DNA of 64,000 nucleotides, from NCBI RefSeq assembly GCF_001294465.1, contig NZ_LGAA01000022.1, forward strand, positions 62,001-126,000, written 5' to 3'. Within the stretch, counting starts at the first letter, position 1. Each line of letters begins with the position of its first letter. This DNA is from Moellerella wisconsensis ATCC 35017. Its GTDB lineage: Bacteria; Pseudomonadota; Gammaproteobacteria; Enterobacterales; Enterobacteriaceae. A model generated the notes under the pieces. The model did no database searches. It saw only the letters and a program-made list of their open reading frames with translations, and was not told where the DNA came from. The translations under genes were made by a program, and so were the position numbers. Shown piece after piece: positions 50,301-58,791 of the stretch.

Positions 50301-50733
50301 CGTGCTAAGTAATCATAGATTGACCATGGATAGATAAGCCAATAAAAAATTGCTTGATATCTATCAATTAATATCTACAAAGTTGATATCCACAGAATTA
50401 ATAATCTTGGATATCAACGAATTAATCTAATGATAAGCTCAATATTGATATTTATCGGTATCATGGATAGCAAGGAGCGCTATACAGTATGGCCAGATAC
50501 GATACAAAATAAATGCAAAATAAATTACTGAGCAGATAAAAAAAGCGTCGATAACATTTATCGACGCTTTTTTATTAATCACTCTGATGCTGTTTAGCCG
50601 CAGTGATTGACAGCGTGTACAGTTTACGACTAATAGTAGTATTAATAACAACGCATTATTACTAACTTATCGAGATTAACCTGCTGCCTTGACCTCTAAA
50701 TATTCATCGGTATAGATAACACATCCAATGAAA
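50277..50733. other. 457-bp region between putA and fliZ
   Basis: Contains the 8-bp tandem repeat, an AT-rich stretch with repeated GATATC words (50350-50420) and the terminator at 50539-50573. No coding signs. Confidence 0.5.
50539..50573. terminator. Strong bidirectional terminator between putA and fliZ
   Basis: AAAAAAGCGTCGATAA pairs with TTATCGACGCTTTTTT (16 bp), loop CAT. It can close putA on the plus strand and fliAZ on the minus strand. Confidence 0.92.
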
Positions 50734-51246
50734 TTAATTAGAGCTCGTATGCCAATTTAAATATTGCTCATATTTACGCAGCGCAATATTGTAGTTACTG
50801 AAAGCTGACTCAGTTAATTTATCACTGAGTTGCTGCTGGATAACATCGGCAGTGAATTCTTTCATCGAGAAATTAGTTGAAGAAAGTAATTCATCTAAGC
50901 GGCGTAGGCGAACAACATATTCACGAACGGTGCTATGGCTCATTTCAGTCTGCTCAAACAAATACTGTTTAAATGACATAATGTCAAAATAATCAGTATT
51001 GCTGTTACAGAAAATTTCGCTGCAAAAACGACATAATGCAGTAAATTTTCCCTGTAGCTCATTCCATTGTTGTTCATCGACTAACTCGGTCATCTCGGCG
51101 ATAGCATCTTTGTTTAGAATTTTATCGTCAAAAACTAACGAGATACGGTCGAGTGTTTTATGGCAATGTGCACAATAAGTTTGGCTGTGTTTAAAATCTT
51201 TGATGTAACGGCTAAGCGGCCGCTTCTTTACATTAGAAACAGACAT
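50734..51246 (-). CDS. fliZ: Flagellar/regulatory protein FliZ
   Basis: A 170-residue DNA-binding regulator that in enterobacteria links motility to repression of sigma-S-dependent genes and adjusts FlhDC activity. RPLSRYIKDFKHSQTYCAHC, ALCRFCSEIFC and SFKQYLFEQTEMSHSTVREYVVRLRRL match E. coli FliZ, including the recombinase-like core helix region. The usual serine-rich C-terminal tail is missing, so it is about 13 residues shorter. It follows fliA by 47 bp on the same strand. Confidence 0.95.
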   Translation of the reverse strand: MSVSNVKKRPLSRYIKDFKHSQTYCAHCHKTLDRISLVFDDKILNKDAIAEMTELVDEQQWNELQGKFTALCRFCSEIFCNSNTDYFDIMSFKQYLFEQTEMSHSTVREYVVRLRRLDELLSSTNFSMKEFTADVIQQQLSDKLTESAFSNYNIALRKYEQYLNWHTSSN

Positions 51247-51293
51247 GATATTAAAGCCCTGTGTGTGAGTCTTAAAATTAAGAAAAAATAATA

Positions 51294-52016
51294 TTACTGC
51301 TCTGTATTTAGGCGTGCTCGCAATCTTTTTACTGCCTGACTGTGTAGCTGACTTACGCGAGATTCCCCAACATTAAGTACTGCGCCAATTTCTTTAAGGT
51401 TTAGTTCCTCCTGATAATACAGGGTTAGAACCATTTTTTCCCTTTCCGGAAGGCATTCTATCGCGTCTATCACTCTTTGGCGAATTTCTGCGACCACTAG
51501 AGTTTGAAGTGGATTTTGCTCGTCGTCAACCTCTATTACAGGTTCACAGCTCTCACCGTAGTTTTCATGCCACTCTTCATAGGAAAAAAGCTGACTACTA
51601 TTAGTGTCGGTTAAGATTTGTCGATAATCGGCTAAGTCGAGCTGTAAATGCTGTGCAACCTCTTGTTCTGTTGCATTTCTTCCGAGTTGTTGCTCCAGTA
51701 ATTGCATCCCCTTAGAGACTTCACGAGCCTGACGCCGAACGCTTCTTGGTGCCCAATCTCGCGCACGTAGTTCATCCAGCATCGAGCCTTTAATACGTTG
51801 TACCGCATAAGTTGAAAAAGATGCGCCTTGCTGTGCATCAAAGCGATCTACCGCATTTAATAAGCCAATACTACCTGCCTGAATTAAATCATCCAGTTCA
51901 ACACTGGCGGGTAACCGGACTTGTAATTTCAGTGCTTCATGTCTAACTAACGGTAAATAACGTTGCCATAGCAAATTTTTATCCATTTTCCCATCCTGGG
52001 TATAAACATCATTCAC
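51294..52016 (-). CDS. fliA: Flagellar sigma factor FliA (sigma-28)
   Basis: RNA polymerase sigma factor for late flagellar genes. Region 2 (YLPLVRHEALKLQVRLPASVELDDLIQAGSIGLLNAVDRFD), region 3 (ARDWAPRSVRRQAREV, GRNATEQEVA) and region 4 (LPEREKMVLTLYYQEELNLKEIGAVLNVGESRVSQLHSQAVKRLR) are complete. The GTG at 52016 aligns with the GTG start of E. coli fliA and has AGGTG 7 bases upstream. It heads fliA-fliZ, downstream of the flagellin genes on the same strand. Confidence 0.97.
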   Translation of the reverse strand: MNDVYTQDGKMDKNLLWQRYLPLVRHEALKLQVRLPASVELDDLIQAGSIGLLNAVDRFDAQQGASFSTYAVQRIKGSMLDELRARDWAPRSVRRQAREVSKGMQLLEQQLGRNATEQEVAQHLQLDLADYRQILTDTNSSQLFSYEEWHENYGESCEPVIEVDDEQNPLQTLVVAEIRQRVIDAIECLPEREKMVLTLYYQEELNLKEIGAVLNVGESRVSQLHSQAVKRLRARLNTEQ

Positions 52017-52220
52017 AAACACGCACCTGTATTTTCAGAAAAGTAAGACCATTATCTGAAATACAGCCCAGAGCAATGGGCTGATAAGCGTGTGAAATGT
52101 CTATTTATTCCGACTAAGAGAAAGGATATTGCTACTTGTAACTTTTAAGTCATCGCTGATATTCGTCTCTATTAGGAAGCGATATTGTAAGCTATCAAGC
52201 GCGCGCTTGGCCAAAACAGC

Positions 52221-53789
52221 CTAGCGCATGGCCTGTAGCGCAATCTCAGTCAAACTATTCGCCATTTGCATCGCTTGGGCGATCGCCTGCTGTTGAATTT
52301 TATACCGACTAGCGCTGGAATATGTTTCTAGAATATCCGCTTTCACAATACGAGTATGCGCATCCGCGGTATTGGCAATATTAGTACTTAAACTTTCAAT
52401 GTTCTGATGCAGTCCCGTAATCGTTGCCCCTACCGAGCTACTCACTTCATTGATGTGGTCGTACGCCTGTTTTAAACGAACTAACCAGCTATCCGCCGAA
52501 TTCTTTGGTGCGTATTCAGTTAATTTATCCGCGTGCTCCCCAATAACTCGCAACTGAACATCCCGCTGACTTCCCGGCAAAATCATCACTGAGTTAACCT
52601 CAACATCATACAATTTTATCTCTGCCGTATGTGGGTCTTTAACCACCATTAATAACGTATTAGCCTCAACCTGTCCCTCGGCATTGACCAAACGACGAAA
52701 CGAAGCACCTGCCGGTAATGTTAGATGAGGAAATATTCGACTAGGCAGTAATTTAATGTGGCTATCAGCAATCGGTAAAGTATCTACATAGCGCTGTATT
52801 TCAGGCTTTACTAGCCTGTCTAAATCATCGACCGAATTAATAGCTCCAGCTTGATGATACTGAGCGTTAAACGTCGCTCCATCAATAATCCCCGTGCTGG
52901 TAATGGCAACCTGTATCGCCCCTACATTATCGACGCTAGTTGCCAAATCCAACATAATATAAGCGTTACCTAAACTGTGTTTAATGGCTATTTTATCGGT
53001 TACTACCGGCCCTGAATGTTGCTCTAATGAAATAAGTTCCCCAGACATAGCTGGCAATGCATTAGCAATCAAAATATCAAATCCGGTACTACTATCATAT
53101 GTTCCTCTAGGGCCTGGCCAGCCCGCTGAAATATCAATATCGTGAAGCGGTGTAGCATTACCTGATAGCAAAGGATCCACCGATGTTCTATGGTTTCCGG
53201 CAATCTCCACACCGTGAAGAACTTGTTGGTCATAATAACGGTCAGCCTCAGAAAATAGCGCAAACTCGATATCCTCTAATTTCAAACTCTGAGTCGTCAT
53301 AGACTGAACCTCTAGTGTCAGCGTGTCATTGGCCGAGTCACCAATTTGTACGCTAAACTCACGCGCTTGCTGCATCAGATTAATACCATTAAAGTGGCTC
53401 TGCTGCGCTTCACTATTGATCCCGCGCAGCAAGGTTTTTACTTCTTGATTAATATTGGTAATATCGCCGATATTATTAAATGAACTCTGCGCTTGAATAG
53501 CTAATTCTTGTAATCGAGCTACCCGGGTAGTTAAGCCTTTTAACGATCCCCCCAATACCTGAAATGCCGAAATAGCATCATTGGCATTACGTATTGCTCG
53601 CTGCATACCGCGAACTTTATTATGCATATTGCTGCCAATGGTATAACCGGCGGCATCGTCTCCAGCATGATTAATTCGATTCCCTGTAGTTAATTGAGTC
53701 AACGCCTTATTCAAGGCCTGATTATTATTTTGCATCTCTCGCACAGTTTGGTTGACTGCCGGGTTAAACCCCAATGTAATCGTGCCCAT
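52221..53789 (-). CDS. Divergent flagellin, copy 1 (adjacent to fliA)
   Basis: A 522-residue flagellin. The N-terminal D0/D1 helices (KALTQLTTGNRINHAGDDAAGYTIGSNM, RNANDAISAFQVLGGSLKGL) and the C-terminal helix (IQQQAIAQAMQMANSLTEIALQAMR) are recognisable but differ from ordinary FliC: LTTGNRIN replaces LSSGLRIN and the end is AMR, not LLR. The central region (about 175-440) is variable and unlike copy 2 except in scattered blocks. The start follows AAGGAACACT. I see no convincing sigma-28 promoter directly upstream, so it may be expressed weakly, by another sigma, or by read-through. Confidence 0.9.
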   Translation of the reverse strand: MGTITLGFNPAVNQTVREMQNNNQALNKALTQLTTGNRINHAGDDAAGYTIGSNMHNKVRGMQRAIRNANDAISAFQVLGGSLKGLTTRVARLQELAIQAQSSFNNIGDITNINQEVKTLLRGINSEAQQSHFNGINLMQQAREFSVQIGDSANDTLTLEVQSMTTQSLKLEDIEFALFSEADRYYDQQVLHGVEIAGNHRTSVDPLLSGNATPLHDIDISAGWPGPRGTYDSSTGFDILIANALPAMSGELISLEQHSGPVVTDKIAIKHSLGNAYIMLDLATSVDNVGAIQVAITSTGIIDGATFNAQYHQAGAINSVDDLDRLVKPEIQRYVDTLPIADSHIKLLPSRIFPHLTLPAGASFRRLVNAEGQVEANTLLMVVKDPHTAEIKLYDVEVNSVMILPGSQRDVQLRVIGEHADKLTEYAPKNSADSWLVRLKQAYDHINEVSSSVGATITGLHQNIESLSTNIANTADAHTRIVKADILETYSSASRYKIQQQAIAQAMQMANSLTEIALQAMR

Positions 53790-53939
53790 AGTGTTCCTTA
53801 TTATGTGTTTTTATCTGTCGCTAACATCATCACATAAGGAGAAAATTGCTGGTTGTAATCGCTGCGTATGGTTTTGTTATTTTTTAAGGGAATTATCAGA
53901 GGGATTGAATCTGGCGGGAAAACGCATAAAAATAGACAT

Positions 53940-53964
53940 AAAAAAGGCCGGAAAATCCGACCTT
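53940..53964 (-). terminator. Terminator of flagellin copy 2
   Basis: On the minus strand AAGGTCGGA pairs with TCCGGCCTT (one wobble pair) around TTT, then TTTT. It ends the upstream flagellin transcript before copy 1. Confidence 0.82.
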
Positions 53965-54012
53965 AAAATAACCTAAAAAACAAGAATAATAATTTAGGAA
54001 TAAGAGTAACGA

Positions 54013-55605
54013 TTAACGCATAGCTTGCAGAGCGATTTCTGTCAGGCTGTTAGCCATTTGCATTGCTTGGGCGATAGCTTGTTGCTGAACTTTACGGCTT
54101 GAAGCTTCTGAATAAGTTTCGATGATATCAGCTTTAATGATACGTGCATGAGCATCTGCGGTATTAGAAATATTAGTGCTCAGGCTTTCGATGGTATTAT
54201 TTAAGCCAGTAATTGTTGCACCCACAGTGCTGCTAACTTCGTTGATTTTATCGTAAGCTTCTTTCAGTTTACCTAACAGCGTATCTTTAGAAACAGTCGT
54301 TGCATCATATTCTTTCATAACTTCAGTATGCGGACCAACAACATCTAACGTCATCTTTCTTTTACTACCATTCATTACTTCAATTTTATTGATTTTAACT
54401 TCAAACAATTCAACATCGCCCGAAGATTGAGTAGTCACAGATAATAAGAATTTACCTTCTTCAACGGCTCCACTATTATCCAGAACTTGTTTCAATTCAG
54501 TGATTTTACCAGATGCTGTACCTAAAGCCGTTGGAACACTTGTAGTTCCTGGAGCGATAGTAATATTTGTATCGTCAATAACTCGAGCAGCAGCGGACTC
54601 CTGCACTTTCGGTTTAACTACACTATCAATGCCCGTCGTCGCAGAAATTGGTGTTGATAATGTATATAATGCATTAAAATCATTTTGATCTAATGCATCA
54701 GTACCATTTAAGCTAACCGCTACTGAAGCTTTACCCGCAGCATCCATTGATGTAACTAAATTTAAAATAGCGTATTTATCTTTGGTATCATTTTGAATAG
54801 CGATTTTATCAGCCACTGCGTTACCATGTTGATCCACTAAAGCGAACATCCCTTTAGCACCATTTGCCATTGATGCCGTCGAGATAGCCGTAAAATCATC
54901 ATCCGCTGCGATAGTTAAATTATCACTAGCATTAAAGTCTGTGATATCTACCGCTGTTGTGCCTAGTTTAATATCACCCGCGACAATGGCCGTCACTGTA
55001 GTATCAGTCCCTTTAGCAACGGTAACACCTGTTGCTGGAGCTTTTTGCAGATAACGGGTTTCGCTAGAGAATACTGAGAAATCAATCTTATCCATACCCA
55101 ACGATTTAACCGTCATCGATTCTACGTTTAATTTAATTTGATCTGACGCAGAGTCACCGACCTGAACGGAGAATTCACGCTCTTTTTCCATTAGGTTAAC
55201 ACCATTGAAGTTCGCCTGTTTTGCATCGCTGTCGATACCAGCAATCAGTGACGAAACTTCTTTTTGGATGTTAGCGATATCGCCAGCACCGTTGAATGAG
55301 CTATTAGCCTGAGTCGCTAGTTCTTGTAAACGAGCCACACGGTCGGTCAGACCTTTCAATGAACCGCCCAACACTTGGAATGCAGAGATTGCATCGTTGG
55401 CATTACGTACAGCACGTTTCATGCCCGTAATTTTAACTTCCATGTTTTTACCGATGGTATAACCCGCAGCATCATCACCTGCCGTATTAATACGGTTACC
55501 GGTGGTCAGGCTGGTCAGCGCTTTATTTAATGAACTGTTGTTCGCTTGCATTTCACGCGCTGCCTGATTGGCCGATGGATTAAAACCCATGTAGATAGAT
55601 GACAT
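54013..55605 (-). CDS. fliC: Divergent flagellin, copy 2 (probable main flagellin)
   Basis: A 530-residue flagellin of the same unusual type as copy 1: SLNKALTSLTTGNRINTAGDD, RNANDAISAFQVLGGSLKGLTDRVARLQELATQA, and a C-terminal TADAHARIIKADIIETYSEASSRKV followed by QQQAIAQAMQMANSLTEIALQAMR. The central part is Thr/Asp/Ala-rich and probably surface exposed. The ATG at 55605 has AAGGAAATAAC before it; an upstream in-frame start adds 12 residues that flagellins lack. A sigma-28-like promoter sits 73-100 bp upstream and a terminator follows, so this copy looks like the regularly expressed filament protein. Confidence 0.92.
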   Translation of the reverse strand: MSSIYMGFNPSANQAAREMQANNSSLNKALTSLTTGNRINTAGDDAAGYTIGKNMEVKITGMKRAVRNANDAISAFQVLGGSLKGLTDRVARLQELATQANSSFNGAGDIANIQKEVSSLIAGIDSDAKQANFNGVNLMEKEREFSVQVGDSASDQIKLNVESMTVKSLGMDKIDFSVFSSETRYLQKAPATGVTVAKGTDTTVTAIVAGDIKLGTTAVDITDFNASDNLTIAADDDFTAISTASMANGAKGMFALVDQHGNAVADKIAIQNDTKDKYAILNLVTSMDAAGKASVAVSLNGTDALDQNDFNALYTLSTPISATTGIDSVVKPKVQESAAARVIDDTNITIAPGTTSVPTALGTASGKITELKQVLDNSGAVEEGKFLLSVTTQSSGDVELFEVKINKIEVMNGSKRKMTLDVVGPHTEVMKEYDATTVSKDTLLGKLKEAYDKINEVSSTVGATITGLNNTIESLSTNISNTADAHARIIKADIIETYSEASSRKVQQQAIAQAMQMANSLTEIALQAMR

Positions 55606-55677
55606 GTTATTTCCTTTTAAGTAATTTTTATTAGGCATCAAGCCTTATTATTACGGGAGTTTCCCGTTGCCAAATTA

Positions 55678-55705
55678 CTATCGTCATCTAGCCAGTGACT
55701 CTTTA
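55678..55705 (-). promoter_or_regulatory. Sigma-28 promoter candidate for flagellin copy 2
   Basis: Minus strand TAAA (55705-55702), 16 bp spacer, then GACGATAG (55685-55678), against the consensus TAAA-N15-GCCGATAA. Confidence 0.65.
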
Positions 55706-55830
55706 ATAATTATTTTATTATTTATTCAATATTATTATGCTAGCACAAATTTTACGGTTAAATCTGGACAATTAAATATAGGCTATATTCCATGGCTATT
55801 AATAATTGATAAGCAATTACCTATATAGTG

Positions 55831-55902
55831 CTAACATGACACAGGTTTGTACTAACATGGCATTGGTATATTACTAACATGACGTGGGTATCTGACTAAC
55901 AT
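55831..55902. repeat. 21-22 bp tandem repeat upstream of fliD
   Basis: CTAACAT begins at 55831, 55852, 55874 and 55896, spacing 21, 22 and 22 bp. The first three units share CTAACATG-rC and a GGT-T-T-A second half. The fourth is cut short 12 bp before the -35 element of the fliD promoter. Confidence 0.88.
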
Positions 55903-55913
55903 ACTACGAACGC

Positions 55914-55940
55914 TAAATTTTTTGTGGGCTTGGCCGATAG
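55914..55940 (+). promoter_or_regulatory. Sigma-28 promoter of fliDST
   Basis: TAAA at 55914-55917, a spacer of exactly 15 bp and GCCGATAG at 55933-55940, one base from the full FliA consensus. It lies 38 bp before the fliD start. Confidence 0.9.
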
Positions 55941-55977
55941 AGATAAATATCATTGTTATTATCTAAAGGAATATCCT

Positions 55978-57558
55978 ATGCCTACGATTAATCCTGCCCA
56001 AGCCAACACTAATAGTGCGCTACAAAAAACACCCCCTACGATTTATGACGCTAAAACTAAAAGCCAAGAAGTCCAAAATATATTGCACCAAAAAGAACAA
56101 AATGTCATTACTGAAGCTCAAGAAAAACTATCTAGCGATGCTTCTGCATCACTGAATAATAATAGCGATTTAAATATTGATTCATTTTTAAGCCATGCAA
56201 ATAAAAATAAACAATTAGAAATCGATAAAATTCAGCAAACAATTAATAAAAATACGCTTCAATTAGAAAGCTACCATAAATTTGATACTTTAATGCGAGA
56301 TTTTCAAAAATCCTCTGAAGCACTGGTCTTCTCTAATAACCGCATTGAAATGAAAGCCTCAGTGGATAAAGACACTCAGGATTTTAAAATTACTCCCAGT
56401 GCGCAATCTCCCAGTTCGGATTTTAATTTAACTGTAAAGCAATTAGCGATGCCTCATCAGTTAAAAAGCCAAGCATTACCCGCAATAAATAGCTCTTTAG
56501 GTGACACTAATACCAAAGAGCGCACCGTTAATATCCTCTTTAAAAACGGGGAAATATTAGAGCTCAAATTAACTCATAAACAAACATCGCCACAAGAAAT
56601 CGCTAAGGCGATTAATGCAACCAAAAAAGGCCTGACCGCGCTGGCTATTCCGAGTGATACCAATAAAAGTTATTTATCAATTAGCTCAACGGATACCGGC
56701 AGCCAAGCGGCGATTAGCAAAATTACCGTCAACCATGACTCTCAATTAGCCTTATATTTGGATTATGATGCCACTGCTTCTTCCACCACCACGCCAACCG
56801 GCATGCAACAATCGCAAGCCGCGCAAGATTCGAAAATCATGATTGATGGCGTAGAAGTCACTCGAACTAGTAACACTCTGACCGATGTCATTAAAAATAC
56901 TGAAATTTCGTTGCTCCAATCCTCGAATGAATCTGTCGGCATTATTATTGAACAAGACAACCAAAGCTTTGTTAAAAATGTGACTCAGTGGATTACGGGT
57001 TATAACGAGTTACGTCAATTTCATGATCAAGCAACGCATAATGATATTGATGCCGATAAACGTGGACCGCTAAGTTATAACAACCCCGCGTCTAATTTGA
57101 TGACCGCCATAACGCATATTATGCGTAGCCAATTTGGTGAGGGTAAAATATCCCATCTTACTGATCTTAAAATACGGACTAATAATGATAATATTTTTGA
57201 TATAAAAGAGGAAGATGCGGCAAGTTTCCAGAAAATAGTCACTGAAAACATGGAAGATTTTAAACAATTATTCATCGGTAATGACCAACATCATGGATTA
57301 GCCGGTGAAATAAAATCATTTATTGATCACGAATTGCAACAACGCGGCCAAAATAAAAATAGTGCTTTAGAGCAAGTCCAATTTAGATTACAAAAAGATA
57401 ATCTTAGCTTAAAAAATAAAATCACCAAAGTGGAAGAAACTACCGTTCAAAAAATTGAACAATTAAAAACACAGTTTGCCCAAATGCAAGCCGCGGTCAA
57501 TCGATTTAAAGATGCTGAAAGTAGTCTTAAATTAATGACAAGGCAACGAAATGACTAA
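55978..57558 (+). CDS. fliD: Flagellar filament cap protein FliD
   Basis: A 526-residue hook-associated protein 2, which caps the filament and inserts flagellin. FliD_N features (DFNLTVKQLAMPHQLKSQAL) start only near residue 145, after a Gln/Lys/Asn-rich helical extension longer than in E. coli. The central SKIMIDGVEVTRTSNTLTDVIKNTEISLL and the C-terminal coiled coil (KNKITKVEETTVQKIEQLKTQFAQMQAAV) are family-typical. The ATG at 55978 follows AAAGGA and lies downstream of the sigma-28 promoter; earlier in-frame codons overlap the promoter. It overlaps fliS by 8 bp. Confidence 0.92.
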   Translation: MPTINPAQANTNSALQKTPPTIYDAKTKSQEVQNILHQKEQNVITEAQEKLSSDASASLNNNSDLNIDSFLSHANKNKQLEIDKIQQTINKNTLQLESYHKFDTLMRDFQKSSEALVFSNNRIEMKASVDKDTQDFKITPSAQSPSSDFNLTVKQLAMPHQLKSQALPAINSSLGDTNTKERTVNILFKNGEILELKLTHKQTSPQEIAKAINATKKGLTALAIPSDTNKSYLSISSTDTGSQAAISKITVNHDSQLALYLDYDATASSTTTPTGMQQSQAAQDSKIMIDGVEVTRTSNTLTDVIKNTEISLLQSSNESVGIIIEQDNQSFVKNVTQWITGYNELRQFHDQATHNDIDADKRGPLSYNNPASNLMTAITHIMRSQFGEGKISHLTDLKIRTNNDNIFDIKEEDAASFQKIVTENMEDFKQLFIGNDQHHGLAGEIKSFIDHELQQRGQNKNSALEQVQFRLQKDNLSLKNKITKVEETTVQKIEQLKTQFAQMQAAVNRFKDAESSLKLMTRQRND

Positions 57559-57940
57559 TTTATCGGCACAAAAGTTATATCAATCGGTCGATAATGAAAG
57601 CCAGATTTTACACTCATCGCCGCAGCAAATTATTCATATTTTGCTAAAAACAGTGATCTCACGGATTAAGCAAGCCAAGTTATTTATTCAAAAACAAGAA
57701 ATTGTTAAAAAGGGTGAATCGTTCAATAAAGCCATCGATTTACTGCAAACGATTATTTATGCTGATATCGATTTTGCTGCCTTACAACGCGAAGATGCGG
57801 CATATACGTCGTTATACCATACAGTAATCAAACAATTAATGTATGCCCATCTACATAACGACGTTTCTATTCTTGAATCCGTGATCGACGAGATGAGTAC
57901 ACATTTGATACTGCGCCAAAGTCAAGAAGAGATACAATGA
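57551..57940 (+). CDS. fliS: Flagellin export chaperone FliS
   Basis: A 129-residue four-helix protein that binds the C-terminus of flagellin before export. LYQSVDNESQILHSSPQQIIHILLKTVISRIKQAKLFIQ corresponds to the FliS core; the usual Y-x-x-x-x-v-x-t pattern at the start is changed to YQSVDNESQIL, in line with the unusual flagellin ends. It is translationally coupled to fliD and overlaps fliT by 4 bp (ATGA). Confidence 0.9.
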   Translation: MTNLSAQKLYQSVDNESQILHSSPQQIIHILLKTVISRIKQAKLFIQKQEIVKKGESFNKAIDLLQTIIYADIDFAALQREDAAYTSLYHTVIKQLMYAHLHNDVSILESVIDEMSTHLILRQSQEEIQ

Positions 57941-58260
57941 GGTTAGTAACTGAATACAATGCGGTGGCATCAATTAATGGGCTAGGTCAGTCATTATTGA
58001 ACTATGCTGCACAGGCACAATGGGAGCGGCTATATGCACAGCAACCGATTTATTTATCGGCAATTGAGCAACTCAGCAAACAATGTGCAACCATAAAATT
58101 AACCGCGCAGCAGCAGAGCGAACTGGATGATTTATTAGCCCAAACTCAAACTATTAATCATCAGTTATTGTTACTTAGCCAATCTCATCTCGCACAACTA
58201 GCTCGTGGATTATGCCACCAGCGACAGTATTTAAAATTAGAAGCCGCCTACGGGAATTAA
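57937..58260 (+). CDS. fliT: Flagellar chaperone/regulator FliT
   Basis: A 107-residue helical protein at the normal fliT position. In enterobacteria FliT is the export chaperone of FliD and an anti-FlhDC factor. Sequence similarity is low, as usual for FliT; the call rests on size, all-helical pattern (WERLYAQQPIYLSAIEQLSKQ) and operon position after fliS. Confidence 0.8.
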   Translation: MRLVTEYNAVASINGLGQSLLNYAAQAQWERLYAQQPIYLSAIEQLSKQCATIKLTAQQQSELDDLLAQTQTINHQLLLLSQSHLAQLARGLCHQRQYLKLEAAYGN

Positions 58261-58261
58261 A

Positions 58262-58293
58262 AAAATGGCCTGAGATTACTATCAGGCCATTTT
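58262..58293 (+). terminator. Terminator of fliDST
   Basis: AAAATGGCCTGA pairs with TCAGGCCATTTT (12 bp) around an 8-nt loop, directly after the fliT stop. Confidence 0.92.
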
Positions 58294-58526
58294 CTATTTT
58301 GCAGATTACGTGTTGGTGCTAAATATGTATATTCATCATATGACGGTAAAGATCGACTATATAAAAAAATACCGAGTAAGATCGAGAATTAACTCAAGCA
58401 CTGGCTTGCCGTTGAATAATACTATTTGCCGGCAACCAAATACTGGTTTCAATAAAAACGCCATCACATTAATTAATTAGAATGGCAAGCTATTAGCCGC
58501 AAATTTATCGATAAAATAGTATTGTT

Positions 58527-58580
58527 GCTCTATATTTTATTTGCTCTATATTTTATTTGCTCTATATCTTATTTGCTCAT
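58527..58580. repeat. 16-bp tandem repeat, 3.3 copies
   Basis: GCTCTATATTTTATTT at 58527 and 58543, GCTCTATATCTTATTT at 58559, then a partial GCTC copy at 58575. Confidence 0.92.
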
Positions 58581-58791
58581 ATAGACCTCAAGAAAGGTTT
58601 ATACAATGAAAGGATTTTCAATCAAGGAGAATACTAGAATTTTACGTGGAATAGAAACGGCTTAGGGCGTTAGCTATCCCCCAAGGACAAGCTATCAATT
58701 CAGCCATTCACCGGAATCAAAACACATCAATAAATCGTAAGCAATAAAAAAGGCCGATAAACGACTTATTCAATGCTTTCCACTTTTTTTG

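Larger units (their letters stand above)
55606..55977. other. Divergent flagellin-fliD promoter region
   Basis: 372 bp holding a sigma-28-like promoter on each strand and a 21-22 bp tandem repeat (55831-55902) between them. Confidence 0.7.
58261..58791. other. 530-bp non-coding region after fliT
   Basis: Begins with the fliDST terminator, then AT-rich DNA with a 16-bp tandem repeat at 58527-58580. No open frame looks coding. This is the usual variable insertion point between fliT and fliE. Confidence 0.5.

Noticed and set aside
52196-52209. CAAGCGCGCGCTTG as terminator of flagellin copy 1
   Set aside because: A 14-bp palindrome with no loop and no T-run on either strand; too weak to call a terminator.
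55831-55902. Possible small CRISPR array
   Set aside because: Conserved core is only about 8-10 bp with 12-14 bp between, spacers are themselves similar, and no cas genes are present; a tandem regulatory repeat fits better.
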